Below are positions 33,975 to 45,056 of a stretch of DNA of 64,000 bases, one piece after another; positions within the stretch are counted from its first letter, which is position 1, and each line of letters begins with the position of its first letter. Made by a program: the position numbers and the translations under genes. The notes under the pieces were generated by a model that was not told where the DNA came from, made no database searches, and worked only from the letters and a program-made list of their open reading frames with translations. Where the stretch lies: NCBI RefSeq assembly GCF_001999965.1, contig NZ_CP019646.1:3038001-3102000 (forward strand). The letters run 5' to 3'. The DNA comes from Limihaloglobus sulfuriphilus. Its GTDB lineage: Bacteria > Planctomycetota > Phycisphaerae > Sedimentisphaerales > Sedimentisphaeraceae.

Positions 33975-36900
33975 ATGAAAACGAAAAGTCTTTCCTCATT
34001 ATTTGCTATTGTTTGTATAGCTGTTTCCACGCCATTATTCGCCGCGACTGTGATTCCGCTCAGTGACGCGGTAACCACCGATATTCCGGTTGTTTCCGGC
34101 GACGGGTTCTTCTGCGAATTGTTTTTGATCGGCGGAAACGGAACCCCAACTCCCTCAAGACTGGACGGTTATACGCCAGACGCTGACCTGCAGAGTCCGG
34201 TTATAAACTTCCCAAACCCGGGAAATGACGTATCAATCTCGTCTTCATTCACGGCGTTTTTCAGTGACACTGTCTATGCGCCCGAATCGGTTCAAAACCT
34301 TAACCCGTCCGGCTTTATCATGCGAATGACGTCCAACCTCAAAATCACCAGCGACCTTGATATGAACCCCGCGACCCCCGAGATTGATATCTCAATCCGC
34401 CAGGGCAGCGACGACGGACACTACCTGGTCATAGGCCAGCAGTTCCTCGGCTCCTCCGGCGAACACCCTTTCACGTGGTACAGCTACGACCTCTCCTTCG
34501 AAGGCGAGGGGTTATACCCGTACTACCAGCTCTTTGCCGCTAACAGCGTCGGCATATCCGGCGTTGAGCTGCAATGGAGTACCGCCACATCCGGCGGCTG
34601 GGCTGTTATTCCCCAGGAATACGCATTCCTCAGTACTGACGGCCAGTGTGAGCAGAAGGTATATTTCGACGAGCTATCCGAGGGCACAGCGGTTACCAAC
34701 CAGTACGAGTCACTCGGCGCGGTATTCGAGACACTAAGCGGCGGCATTGTCGCCACTTCCAGCAAACCGCTGGAGTTTGTGCCGGTCAGTGCAAGCAACG
34801 TTCTTGCCGACCCCGCAACAGAGCCCGCCGAGGAGGGGATTCTAAGCATAAAATTTGTTGACCCGGTCAGCCTCACACCGGCAACAACCGATTATTTCTC
34901 GACTTACGTAATTGACGCCGAATCAATCGGTGCAACTGTTACCGCTTTCGATATAGCCGGTGAGACTTTATATACCGAAAGCGTAACGGATAAAGGATAC
35001 GCCTCACAATATTTTGTCGAAATAGCCCAAAACGGCATTTACGAAGTTGTGATAACCCTGGGCAGCGGCGCGGACACCTCTGCGCTGGACAACATCTGCT
35101 GGGCGACACCAGACGAGATACTTCTGCCGGATATAGCACTTTCAAACCTCAACACTGACGTTGAGGGCTGGGGCGGTATGCCGATAAATGTATCTCTCGA
35201 TATAACCAACGCCGGCAACAGCATCCTCCAGCCGGGCTGGGACATAGACTTCTATGTATCTGACGATGAGACTTTTGACGAATTAACTGACGAATTCTGC
35301 GAGACTTACAACGTAGCAATACAGGTGGAAACCTCACAGACAGTCGATTTGAACGCAATAATAATGCTTCCAGATGATATTACCGGCGACAAATACCTCA
35401 TAGCGGTTGCCGATAAGAACGATACTGTCCCTGAATTCCCCGACGAGTATAACAACACGGCAGTATCCGCGGCAGTTATATCTACCGCGACCGACCATGT
35501 TCCGCCAAAAGTCATTTCACAGGATCCCGACGGGCTCACGCCCCAGGGCACCAGCTCTGTGACGGTTGAATTCTCAGAGACCATAGATGCGGAGACTTTC
35601 ACTGCCGCTGAGATAAGTATCACAGACCCTGATTCGGCAGCAGTCGCCGTGAATGACGTGCAGAACACCGAGGGAAACAAATGGAAGATTACTTTCGCAA
35701 ACTTAATGGAAACAGGCACTTATACGCTCACCATAAACTCCGGCGTTTCAGACCCTGCTGGCAATTATCTTGACGGCAACGGTGACGGAACCCCCAGCTC
35801 ATACACAGGAACTTTCGAGGTAACCACAGAACCCATTCAGTCAGACCTCAAAGACTGGACAAAACACGGTAACCCGAGTAACGGAAACTGGAACGTCGCT
35901 GCTGACGGGCTCAGCGTATTACAGACCGTTAACGGCCAGCCTACATTCTTTATCAGCGATTTTGACCTGACCGATTCGAGTTTCCAGGGCACATTCGCCG
36001 TTGAAACCGGCAGCGATGATGACTATATCGGCTTCGTTTTCGGCTTTAACGACAACGACAGCAACCCCTCGACACTTGACAGCCCGTTCTATCTCTTAAG
36101 CTGGAAACAGACCAACCAGTCTCATACGGGCTACGGCGAGGCAGGATTTAAGGTTGTTAAGGTTACTGACCCCAATAATTATAACTATTGGGACGTGGAA
36201 ACAACTTCTTACGGCACCGTTCTGCACCGCCTGACCGCAAGCGACAAGGGCTGGAAAGACTATGAAGTATATGAATTCTTCCTTTCTTATCAGCCGCTAA
36301 ACGGACAGATAAGGGTAATTATAAACCGCGAAAGCGATGGCGTAGAGCTGTACAACACCGGCCTGTTGACAGACCCCGAACCGCTCGGCACAGGTCGGGT
36401 AGGTTTTTATAACTATTCTCAGGCCCAGGTACGCTATGCCGGTTTCTCCTCCGCGGCACTTCAGCCGCCGGTAGCGGTGCCCGGAGAAGACTACTCCTTC
36501 AACGCGTCCGGAACCGATATTACGCTTGACGCTACAGGAAGTTACGACCAGGACTACCAAAATCTGGGCTTCGCGGCGATAGCTTCTCTGCAATGGGATA
36601 TCGGCAATGACGGTATTGGCGATGATGCCGGCCGAACTAACGGCAGCGAAACCCTCACACTCCAGCAGGCCAAAGATAAAGGCCTCGCGATCGGCAGCGA
36701 TATAGAAGTCGCCCTTACCGTAACAGATGCCGATGCCCTGACAGACACGGCAGTTACAACCGTAACCTATCAAAACACACCGCCCGCGGTAGATGCCGGT
36801 TCTGACGATTACGGAACGATATCCAGCGGTCAGAGTGTTGAGCTGCTCGGCAGCGTAACAGATGCTGATATCGCAGTCGATGTCGGCGATTCATTGGCGT

Positions 36901-39900
36901 ACGAATGGGACATCGCTCCCGCGGCAACTGCCGGTGAAATTGGAGACGGATTCAGCCTCGAACTTACGCCGAACTTAGATTATAACACGCTCTTCTCCCT
37001 GCTCGGCGCAGGCAGCGGCACACTATACCTCAACGCCGTGGACAGCAGCGGAACCGTCGTTACCGATTCGGCGGCGATTGCGGTCGAGGTTGTCAGCCTT
37101 ACCGTAACAACCGCGCACGGCACAGCCAACCCGCCAGAGGGGATAAATGTATTTATCCCCGATTCAGAGATAAGCTGCACTGTCAACTCACCGGTTACAC
37201 AGGGAACTACCCGTTACCTTTGCAGCGGCTGGACAGGCACCGGCAGCGTTCCGGCGACAGGTGCCGGAAATGACACGGGAATCTTCGTTCTCTCGCTTGA
37301 TTCCTCGATAACCTGGAACTGGGAAACAGAATACTATCTCGATACAGCCGCCGCAGGCGGAGGCAGCGTTGACGTGCCGGACGGCTGGCACCCGCAGGGT
37401 GATGTAATATCTATAAACGCCCAGGCTGACGCCTTCCACCATTTCACAGGCTTCAGCGGCGACACCGCCGGTGCGGTCATAGACGGCGGGCAGATAACGG
37501 TAACGATGGATCAGCCGCGTGCGATAACAGCCAACTTCGAGATTGATACATATACGGTTACATTCCAGGCCGGTGACCACGGCCAGATAACCGCCGGCTC
37601 ACCCCAGCAGGCCGTAGCACACGGCAGCTCGGCGGTACCGCCGACAATCACCGCGGATTCCGGCTGGGCATTTGTCGGCTGGGACGTTGATTATACCAAC
37701 ATAACCGCAGCAGTTACAATCACCGCACAGTACCTGCCGGCATATACAGTAACATTCCAGGCCGGCGACCACGGCGAGATAACCGGCGGCAGCGCCGTTC
37801 AGACAGTCCCCGAGGGCGGCAGCGCAACCGCTCCGACGGTAACAGCGATGAGCGGCTGGGTATTCACCGGCTGGGACGCTTCGTTAACCAACATTACATC
37901 TGATTTGACGGTAACAGCGCAGTACAGCGGAGCCGAACTCGGCCTGACGGTTGACGCCGAAGAGGTCCGCGAAAACACAACCACACCAAATATCAGATGC
38001 GTAGTAAGCCGCAACGGCTCATTCAACCAGAACCTGAGCGTATCTGTCATCTCTTCCGACACCTCAGAGATTACGGTGCCGGCTAATGTGACGATACCGG
38101 CAGGACAGACCAGCGCCGCGTTCTTCGCGACGGTACTTAACGACGGTCTGCTCGACGGCGACCAGACGGCGGTAATTACCGTTTCCGCCGGAGGCTATCT
38201 GCCCGCGGACGCATCGATACTGGTTATTGACACGGAGAAACCAACACTTTCGATTCAAATGCCGCAGATGGAAGCCTACGAGGGCGATATCTTCACCGCG
38301 ACCTTAAACAGCAACTATCCGGCAGTGGGTGATACTGTGGTTTACCTGCAGAAAACACCGGTTAGCCAGCTTGACATACCCGCCGCGGTAACGATTCTAG
38401 ACGGCGAGCAGTCGGCATTCTTTGACGTTGTTGTCATAAACGACGATGTCGCCGAACAGGACGGCAATGCCGAGATACGCGCGAACAACCCCTCTTATAA
38501 TCCGGCGACCGCGACACTGTTTGTATATGACGACGATGTACCCGGAGCGGTTCTGACGATAGCCCCGCAGGAGGCATCCGAGGGGGCGGGCTTCAACGCG
38601 GCTGTTGCAACCGTTACCAGAACAGAGCCCGACACGAGCAAACCTGTAAATATTCAGCTCACTGCCGACGTTCCCAACGCCCTGATACTCCCGACCGGAG
38701 TTTCCATACCGGCCGGCCAGACCTCTGCCAACTTTATGGTAGGAACGCTGGACAACAGCATGGTTGACGGCGAAAGAATCGTGATGATCAGCGGCAAGGT
38801 ACTCGTGGCATCGTGCGGCTGTGCTCTCGATCCCTCATCGGGCACAGCGATCGAGTCGGCCCTTACCATACTCGACGACGACGGCCCGACACTCAAGGTT
38901 ACGCCCGTTCCGGCGACCATGCCCGAGAACAAGCTCAATGCAGGCGTGCTGAGAATAACCCATAATCTCGTTGAGCTTACCGAAGATTTAACAGTCAACA
39001 TCTCGCATGACAGCGGTGATGAGATATCTGTTGCAGCAACTGCCGTTATACCGGCCGGAGAGCCGGGCGTTGACGTTCCGGTTCAGACACTCGATGACGG
39101 CATTGAAGACGGCAGCCAGATGGTATCTATATATGTTGACGCCGCGGGCTACACCTCCGGCACGGCATGGCTGCTGGTCAGTGACCAGAATCTGGCCGAC
39201 CTGTCTATATCTAACATAGAGATACTCTCTGATGTGGTTACAGGCGAGGATTTCGATTTCAGCTTTGACCTGGACAATATCGGCCTTTGGGACAGCCCGG
39301 CAGGTATCGCCGTCAAGGTTTACTACTCAACAAATAACAACATTTCAACCGATAAACTGATCAAGAGCTATGTAACTCTCAAAACCGTGCCTCTGGACGG
39401 CTCGATCACAGTAACGCTGACCGCACCTGCACCCGAGGTTACCGGAGACTACAAGCTCATAATCGTTGCCGATTCCGAGAAGATACTCGCAGAGCTCAAT
39501 GAAGGCAACAACACCGGCTATTCGGACAACTTCCTGATTCAGCCGGCATACAGCGCCGTCACACAGACCGATGTTGCAACGGCGATCGCCCCGCAGCCGA
39601 TACCGATCTACGGAACGGCGACAATGGCAGACGGGGTAACTCCGGCGGCGAATGTCCCGCTTGATGTTTACACGGTTGTCGGCGGCATGAGAAGAACCAT
39701 CTCCGCGGTAACAGATGACTACGGCGATTTCTACGCGGAGTTTGTTCCCCTGCCCGGCGAAAAGGGACACTACAGTCTCGGCGCATGTTATCCGGGAATG
39801 AACAGCTACGAAGAACAGGACTCATTCGAGCTGCTGGGAATTAAACGCACAACCAGCGCACACATCGTCTGGGACATGACGGTCGGCGACGTAAAAGACG

Positions 39901-42900
39901 GCGTAATCGGCATCACTAACCCCAGTTACGACAATCTTACCGGCGTTTCTGTTCAGGCGGTCAATAAACCGGATAACTGCCAGATTCAGCTGAACGCTCC
40001 ATCGTCTCTGCCCGGCGGCAGCACTGCCTCGATAAACTACACTGTAACGGCAACCGGCGTAAGCGAGGGCAACGACTATCACGTTATCACAGTTCGTGTA
40101 ACCTCCGCAGAGGGTGTTACCTTCGATATTCCGTGCTACTACTTCTCTGAAAGCGTCAAGGGATACCTCAAGGCCGAACCGACTACACTGAGCACGACGA
40201 TGAACCGCATTGAGCCGCGGCTTGTAGAATTCAAGATACGCAACGACGGCAGCGGCGAAAGCGGCATGATTACAATCGATGTGCCGGCGGCAAGCTGGAT
40301 TAGGCTGATAAGCCCCAAATATGTAGAATCAATTCCCGGCGGCGGCTCTACAACGGCGGTAATTGAACTGTTCGCAGACGATTCGGTACCGTTCAACGCA
40401 CCGATAAACGGCTCTATCGCTATCAACGCGGATAACGCCAACAGCGTTATCCTGCCGTTCAGCTTCGAGGCTGTCTCATCAGAAACCGGCAGCATACTCA
40501 TAGACGTTGTCGATGAATACACCTACTACGTTGAAGGCGAGCCGCATCTCGAAGGAGCCCAGGTCAAGATAAAGAACCCATACACCGGCGAGCTGCTCCA
40601 CGAGGGCCTGACTGATGTAAACGGTATTTATCAGAGTCCCGAGCTGCCGATAGGCAAATACAGCGTCTCTGTTACAGCAGACAAGCACGCCGGCTGGCAG
40701 AACTTCATCGAAGTTGTCCCCGGAACCGTAACGGACGAGCTTGTATTCCTGCAGTACCAGTCGATAACCTATACATGGGATGTCAAACGCACCGAGATAG
40801 AGGATCAGTACGACGTTGAGCTGATTGTTGATTTTGAGACAAACGTTCCGGCACCGGTAATCACTATTCAGGCGCCTTCAGAAGTTCCGCAGCTCAACTA
40901 CGGCGAGGAATACATCTTTAACGTCGTTGTTACCAACCACGGCCTGATAAACGCCCTGAATGTTGAGCTTACACTGCCGACTGTCGAGACGTATCTCTTT
41001 GAGGCACTGGTAACTGACATTCCCGTACTGCCGGCCAAGAGCAATATCGTCGTTCCGGTACGCATGTCCAGAGTTGCAAGCGATATGAAGATGGCAACTC
41101 CGGAAGACTATATGCCCTGTACCATGGCGATACTGGCGGCGATGGAATATCTCTGCGGTCCCGAATACAGAAATGTGTATGAATCCTCCAACAATATACG
41201 CTTCCTCGGCCATCTCTGCGACCTGCTGAGCATGTTAGGCGGATCAATCGGCGGCGGCACAGGCGGCGGAACCAGCGGCGGAACCCCATCCCGCGGCGGC
41301 GGAACCGGCACGGCATCGGGCGGCTATTCAAATCCGACTGTCGGCAACACTATCGACGGCTGCGAGGCGATAAAGTGTATCGACTCACTGCTGGGCCTCA
41401 ATCCGTTTATAGGCGCCGGCGGCACAGGTGTCGGCATTGGCAGCAATCTTGCCAGCGGCAACTACGGCGGAGCCGCATGGGAGGGAACTAAACCGTTTAT
41501 ACCGCATTACGATAAACTCGAAGCCCTGAAAAACTGCCTTGCCATGAAGAGCTCTAAAGAAAGACTCGAAAAGGCACTCAAGGCGGCAGGAGCCTCGGAT
41601 ATTGAACAGAGCATTATCGACGCCGAAAAGATAGTTGACGCTATGATAGCGATGCGGGAGCTGCAATTCTACATCGTCGGCACGGATGCCTGGGAAGATG
41701 AGCTCTTTGACGGGTTCCTTGAACTGCTTTCCGGCTCTATGGATCCGGTGACATTTATCATCCCTCCGGAAAATGAAGGCGATCTTATTTCCTATGCCGA
41801 GCTTTCAACAACCGTTTCCGCCGCGGACGTGGCATATACCATCGAAAGGTGGAACAGAAGTGTTGAGTACTGGAATCTTGGCTACGAAAACGCCTTAGAC
41901 GTTCCGGCAGGCCTCAATGATGATTTCATCGAACCGGATGTAATGGAACAGATTATGCAGCCGGTTAATGCTGCCGACCAGTACGCCGTGAGCCGCGGTT
42001 TTGCAGGCCTGGCGGACATGGAAGAGACGCAGCTGATTTATATACGCGACTATGTTGAGCAGGGCACCGGCAACGTCTGCGCGGTGGTATCACTTAGGAT
42101 AAACCAGAGGATCACGATAACCCGCGAGGCATTCGAGGGAACACTGAGCCTTTACAACGGAAACCTGACAACCGATATGACCGATATTCAGCTCGACCTT
42201 GTGGTCAGAGATGAGGACGGCAATATCAGCACAGACCTGTTCGAGATATCGACACAATCGCTCGATGTCATGACCGGCATCGACGGCACAGGCACCCTGG
42301 CACCGGACGCCGAAGGCAGCGCGGTGGTACTGTTTATACCTGAATACGGCGCAGCACCGGAATTCGCCAAGACCTACTATTTCGGCGGTATCCTCTCCTA
42401 CACCGACCCGTTCAGCGGTGAGCATGTCGAGGTGGACCTGTTCCCGGTAGCTCTCGAGGTTCAGCCAAGCCCGCAGCTGTATCTGGACTACTTCCTCCAG
42501 CGCGATGTCTATGCTGATGATCCGTTTACGGATATCGTCGAGCCGATACTGCCGGCAGAGATGGCGGTTCTCGTGGTCAACAAGGGCTACGGCGTTGCCA
42601 AGAACTTCCGGATAGACTCGGCACAGCCGGAGATATTCGAGAACGAGAAGGGCCTGATGATTGATTTTGCCCTGCTCGATTACAATCTTGATGGTGCGGC
42701 CCTTAACGGCCTGCCCTCAGAGGACGGGCTCTCCCAGGTCAACCTCGGAGATATAGAGGCCCAAAGCAGCGCGGTCGCGCAGTGGTGGCTGACCTCGACG
42801 CTCCAGGGGCACTTTATCGGAATGCAGGCCAGCTTTGTCCATCTAAACAGCTCGGGCAACCCGGATATCAGCCTTATAAAAGAGGTTGATATACACGAGC

Positions 42901-44192
42901 TGATACGCAGTGTCGTTGCCGACGGCGATGAGCTGCCGGACTTCCTGGTGACAGAGCTCAACGTTAATGACCTGCCCGACACTATATACTTCTCCGACGG
43001 ACAGGTTGCAGATGTGGCACAGGTTCAAGGCACCGCCGACAACTTCGTCCCGGGCATCGTATCCACGGTTGATATTACCGTCACGGCAAACGCCGGCTGG
43101 CAGTATATCTGGCTGCCGGACCCGGGCAGCGGCGATTTTGAGATCGTCGGCGTTACAAGAAGCGACGGCAGTGAACTGCCGCTGCGGAACTGCTGGCTGA
43201 CCGACCGGACAATGCCCGACGGAGCAGATACAATCTATGAAGACAAACTCCACATATTCGACGGCTTCCCGGAAGCGGGAACCGAGGTTTACACCATCGA
43301 GTTGATCCAGAAAGACGCAAACCCGCCGGAGGTTTCAGAATTCGCAGGCGTAGAGGACAACGAAATCGTTAATGTAATGCCCTCGATAAATGTCGTATTC
43401 AGTGAGCCGATCGATCCGGCAACGTTCAGCTATCATGACCTGATGCTGCGTTTCCAGGGCCAGCTAAAACAGCTTAGCCCCGTTGTCATAACCCAGATCG
43501 ATGATGTTACTTTCAACCTCGACCTGAGCGGCGTTGATTTCGGCGACGGCTATTACCTGCTGACGGTACAGGCCGCCGGGATCAAAGACACATTCGGCAA
43601 CTCCGGTGTGGCAGGACGCGAGATCGGCTGGTCGCTGCTGGGCAATACAGAAGTCAACCCTGTTGGCATTGTCTCGTGGGTACTGGTTGATAAGGTTCGC
43701 TCCGGAAGGACAACCTACGACTACATCTTCGCCGCGAGACTTCGCAACCTGATGGGTGTTGACGTGAGCAATTTCACCGCGGATATGGTACTTACCACGT
43801 CCAACGCAGAACTTATCGACGGCAGTATCTCGATCGCCTCGATACCGGCGGATTCAATAGTAACCGCCGAGACAGATACGATAGCGCTGCGGGTGGATAT
43901 GACCACGAATCTGCCAACGACGGCACTTAACGGCCAGATGTTCTATGACACTGCAACCGAGCCCGGCCAATCGTTCGACTTCACCAGCTACCTGCTGCTT
44001 GAGAGCAACCGCGCAGCAGGCGATGTTAACGGTGATAAGCGGGTTGATATTGACGACCTGTTCATCTTCGGCAATGACTGGCTCAAGGCCGGCTCCGCGG
44101 CTGATATTATGCCCGCGCCCAACGGTGACGGGATTGTCAACCTCTGGGATTACGCCGTACTGGCGAAAAACTGGCAGATAATATTTGACTGA
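33975..44192 (+). CDS. Giant multidomain secreted protein with C-terminal dockerin
   Basis: 3405 residues. Signal peptide 1-24; CARDB-like domain about 385-500; Ig-like domain with PPKVISQDPDG at 506-617; a thrombospondin-C/lectin-like sandwich about 625-832; PKD-like region to about 1040; InlB-type repeats (FQAGDHGQITAGS at 1196, FQAGDHGEITGGS at 1260). Then Calx-beta-like repeats 1321-1735; CARDB 1741-1855; carboxypeptidase-regulatory-like domains near 1880 and 2170; a Gly/Thr-rich linker 2423-2451; a second PPEV-type Ig domain near 3117; and a type I dockerin-like tail (DVNGDKRVDIDDL and PNGDGIVNLWDYAVL, about 3347-3400) with two calcium-binding loops. No catalytic domain was recognised. 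It is likely an extracellular scaffold or adhesin. Domain limits are approximate. Confidence 0.88.
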   Translation: MKTKSLSSLFAIVCIAVSTPLFAATVIPLSDAVTTDIPVVSGDGFFCELFLIGGNGTPTPSRLDGYTPDADLQSPVINFPNPGNDVSISSSFTAFFSDTVYAPESVQNLNPSGFIMRMTSNLKITSDLDMNPATPEIDISIRQGSDDGHYLVIGQQFLGSSGEHPFTWYSYDLSFEGEGLYPYYQLFAANSVGISGVELQWSTATSGGWAVIPQEYAFLSTDGQCEQKVYFDELSEGTAVTNQYESLGAVFETLSGGIVATSSKPLEFVPVSASNVLADPATEPAEEGILSIKFVDPVSLTPATTDYFSTYVIDAESIGATVTAFDIAGETLYTESVTDKGYASQYFVEIAQNGIYEVVITLGSGADTSALDNICWATPDEILLPDIALSNLNTDVEGWGGMPINVSLDITNAGNSILQPGWDIDFYVSDDETFDELTDEFCETYNVAIQVETSQTVDLNAIIMLPDDITGDKYLIAVADKNDTVPEFPDEYNNTAVSAAVISTATDHVPPKVISQDPDGLTPQGTSSVTVEFSETIDAETFTAAEISITDPDSAAVAVNDVQNTEGNKWKITFANLMETGTYTLTINSGVSDPAGNYLDGNGDGTPSSYTGTFEVTTEPIQSDLKDWTKHGNPSNGNWNVAADGLSVLQTVNGQPTFFISDFDLTDSSFQGTFAVETGSDDDYIGFVFGFNDNDSNPSTLDSPFYLLSWKQTNQSHTGYGEAGFKVVKVTDPNNYNYWDVETTSYGTVLHRLTASDKGWKDYEVYEFFLSYQPLNGQIRVIINRESDGVELYNTGLLTDPEPLGTGRVGFYNYSQAQVRYAGFSSAALQPPVAVPGEDYSFNASGTDITLDATGSYDQDYQNLGFAAIASLQWDIGNDGIGDDAGRTNGSETLTLQQAKDKGLAIGSDIEVALTVTDADALTDTAVTTVTYQNTPPAVDAGSDDYGTISSGQSVELLGSVTDADIAVDVGDSLAYEWDIAPAATAGEIGDGFSLELTPNLDYNTLFSLLGAGSGTLYLNAVDSSGTVVTDSAAIAVEVVSLTVTTAHGTANPPEGINVFIPDSEISCTVNSPVTQGTTRYLCSGWTGTGSVPATGAGNDTGIFVLSLDSSITWNWETEYYLDTAAAGGGSVDVPDGWHPQGDVISINAQADAFHHFTGFSGDTAGAVIDGGQITVTMDQPRAITANFEIDTYTVTFQAGDHGQITAGSPQQAVAHGSSAVPPTITADSGWAFVGWDVDYTNITAAVTITAQYLPAYTVTFQAGDHGEITGGSAVQTVPEGGSATAPTVTAMSGWVFTGWDASLTNITSDLTVTAQYSGAELGLTVDAEEVRENTTTPNIRCVVSRNGSFNQNLSVSVISSDTSEITVPANVTIPAGQTSAAFFATVLNDGLLDGDQTAVITVSAGGYLPADASILVIDTEKPTLSIQMPQMEAYEGDIFTATLNSNYPAVGDTVVYLQKTPVSQLDIPAAVTILDGEQSAFFDVVVINDDVAEQDGNAEIRANNPSYNPATATLFVYDDDVPGAVLTIAPQEASEGAGFNAAVATVTRTEPDTSKPVNIQLTADVPNALILPTGVSIPAGQTSANFMVGTLDNSMVDGERIVMISGKVLVASCGCALDPSSGTAIESALTILDDDGPTLKVTPVPATMPENKLNAGVLRITHNLVELTEDLTVNISHDSGDEISVAATAVIPAGEPGVDVPVQTLDDGIEDGSQMVSIYVDAAGYTSGTAWLLVSDQNLADLSISNIEILSDVVTGEDFDFSFDLDNIGLWDSPAGIAVKVYYSTNNNISTDKLIKSYVTLKTVPLDGSITVTLTAPAPEVTGDYKLIIVADSEKILAELNEGNNTGYSDNFLIQPAYSAVTQTDVATAIAPQPIPIYGTATMADGVTPAANVPLDVYTVVGGMRRTISAVTDDYGDFYAEFVPLPGEKGHYSLGACYPGMNSYEEQDSFELLGIKRTTSAHIVWDMTVGDVKDGVIGITNPSYDNLTGVSVQAVNKPDNCQIQLNAPSSLPGGSTASINYTVTATGVSEGNDYHVITVRVTSAEGVTFDIPCYYFSESVKGYLKAEPTTLSTTMNRIEPRLVEFKIRNDGSGESGMITIDVPAASWIRLISPKYVESIPGGGSTTAVIELFADDSVPFNAPINGSIAINADNANSVILPFSFEAVSSETGSILIDVVDEYTYYVEGEPHLEGAQVKIKNPYTGELLHEGLTDVNGIYQSPELPIGKYSVSVTADKHAGWQNFIEVVPGTVTDELVFLQYQSITYTWDVKRTEIEDQYDVELIVDFETNVPAPVITIQAPSEVPQLNYGEEYIFNVVVTNHGLINALNVELTLPTVETYLFEALVTDIPVLPAKSNIVVPVRMSRVASDMKMATPEDYMPCTMAILAAMEYLCGPEYRNVYESSNNIRFLGHLCDLLSMLGGSIGGGTGGGTSGGTPSRGGGTGTASGGYSNPTVGNTIDGCEAIKCIDSLLGLNPFIGAGGTGVGIGSNLASGNYGGAAWEGTKPFIPHYDKLEALKNCLAMKSSKERLEKALKAAGASDIEQSIIDAEKIVDAMIAMRELQFYIVGTDAWEDELFDGFLELLSGSMDPVTFIIPPENEGDLISYAELSTTVSAADVAYTIERWNRSVEYWNLGYENALDVPAGLNDDFIEPDVMEQIMQPVNAADQYAVSRGFAGLADMEETQLIYIRDYVEQGTGNVCAVVSLRINQRITITREAFEGTLSLYNGNLTTDMTDIQLDLVVRDEDGNISTDLFEISTQSLDVMTGIDGTGTLAPDAEGSAVVLFIPEYGAAPEFAKTYYFGGILSYTDPFSGEHVEVDLFPVALEVQPSPQLYLDYFLQRDVYADDPFTDIVEPILPAEMAVLVVNKGYGVAKNFRIDSAQPEIFENEKGLMIDFALLDYNLDGAALNGLPSEDGLSQVNLGDIEAQSSAVAQWWLTSTLQGHFIGMQASFVHLNSSGNPDISLIKEVDIHELIRSVVADGDELPDFLVTELNVNDLPDTIYFSDGQVADVAQVQGTADNFVPGIVSTVDITVTANAGWQYIWLPDPGSGDFEIVGVTRSDGSELPLRNCWLTDRTMPDGADTIYEDKLHIFDGFPEAGTEVYTIELIQKDANPPEVSEFAGVEDNEIVNVMPSINVVFSEPIDPATFSYHDLMLRFQGQLKQLSPVVITQIDDVTFNLDLSGVDFGDGYYLLTVQAAGIKDTFGNSGVAGREIGWSLLGNTEVNPVGIVSWVLVDKVRSGRTTYDYIFAARLRNLMGVDVSNFTADMVLTTSNAELIDGSISIASIPADSIVTAETDTIALRVDMTTNLPTTALNGQMFYDTATEPGQSFDFTSYLLLESNRAAGDVNGDKRVDIDDLFIFGNDWLKAGSAADIMPAPNGDGIVNLWDYAVLAKNWQIIFD

Positions 44193-44230
44193 CCAGAATA
44201 ATAAACTGCTTATATAACTGAAAACCCGCT

Positions 44231-44249
44231 CCGCCCCCGTGCGGGGCGG
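44231..44249 (+). terminator. G+C-rich hairpin after the giant gene
   Basis: CCGCCCC pairs with GGGGCGG across CGTGC, 39 bp after the stop codon and 50 bp before the next start. No T-tract follows, so it may be an mRNA-processing or stabilising hairpin rather than a true terminator. Confidence 0.5.
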
Positions 44250-44298
44250 GTATGAAATATCAAAGAAGAATGAAGTCTTATAGAAAGGAAGTGAATGT

Positions 44299-44820
44299 AT
44301 GAAGAAGTTATGTACGTGCGTATTTTTTGCGCTTATCTGCGGAACAGGCCTTGCCGCGATGACCGATATTTCCGCCCTGCCGGCAAATGTTTCGGGCAAT
44401 ACCTGGACATTTACCTACACGGTGGTTAATAGCGGCCTGGACGCCGGCATAGAAGAGTTTACTATACTTTTCGACCCGGAGCTATATTCAGTTATAGAGG
44501 CCGCCGCCGCTCATCAGCCCGCTGGCTGGGATCCGGCTGTCTGGCAGCCAAAACCGGCTACAGCAACTTTCGGAGGTTTTGACCTCTGGGCACAGGGCAC
44601 ACCGCCAATCGCCAAGGGCAACAGCGTTTCAGGCTTCAAGGTTACATTTAACTGGCTTGGCGAAGGCGAACCCGGAAGCCAGCCGTATGAAATTGTCGAT
44701 GTAAATGATTTCGCAAACCCGCTTGAGCAGGGATATACAACAGTTGTCCCCGAGCCGATGACATTTACCCTTTTGGCCCTGCCGGCTGTTATAGCTGCGG
44801 CAAAAAAAAGAAAAGCATAA
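44299..44820 (+). CDS. PEP-CTERM sorting domain protein
   Basis: 173 residues: Sec signal peptide (MKKLCTCVFFALICGTGLAA), a beta-rich domain resembling a cohesin-like or CARDB-like fold (TFTYTVVNSGLDAGIEEFTILFDPELY), and a C-terminal sorting tag with VPEP, a hydrophobic stretch and KKRKA. The PEP-CTERM tag is normally recognised by an exosortase and links the protein to the cell surface or matrix. GAAAGGAAGTGAATGT precedes the ATG, a good ribosome-binding site. It follows the giant dockerin gene on the same strand and may anchor or partner with it. Confidence 0.9.
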   Translation: MKKLCTCVFFALICGTGLAAMTDISALPANVSGNTWTFTYTVVNSGLDAGIEEFTILFDPELYSVIEAAAAHQPAGWDPAVWQPKPATATFGGFDLWAQGTPPIAKGNSVSGFKVTFNWLGEGEPGSQPYEIVDVNDFANPLEQGYTTVVPEPMTFTLLALPAVIAAAKKRKA

Positions 44821-45056
44821 AAACGGCTTATTGTTCCGGCTAAAAACAGGCTGCTCAGCAGAAATAAAGGTTATTGTGCATTTTACTCAATGGCTTTAGC
44901 ATTTATTGTGCAGTCTAAGTACCCTTGCGCCCTCATGTATTACTATCTCAAAAAACCATAAAAAAAATATAATTATGTAATATTTTCATGTCCTTAGACG
45001 ACTATATATATATAAGCATTAAAAAAACTAATAATACAGCTGCTCAATGAGGTTGT

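Noticed and set aside
34523-43906. Many minus-strand open frames within the giant dockerin gene
   Set aside because: The plus-strand frame is one continuous 3405-codon gene with recognisable domains; the opposite frames are low-complexity mirror translations.
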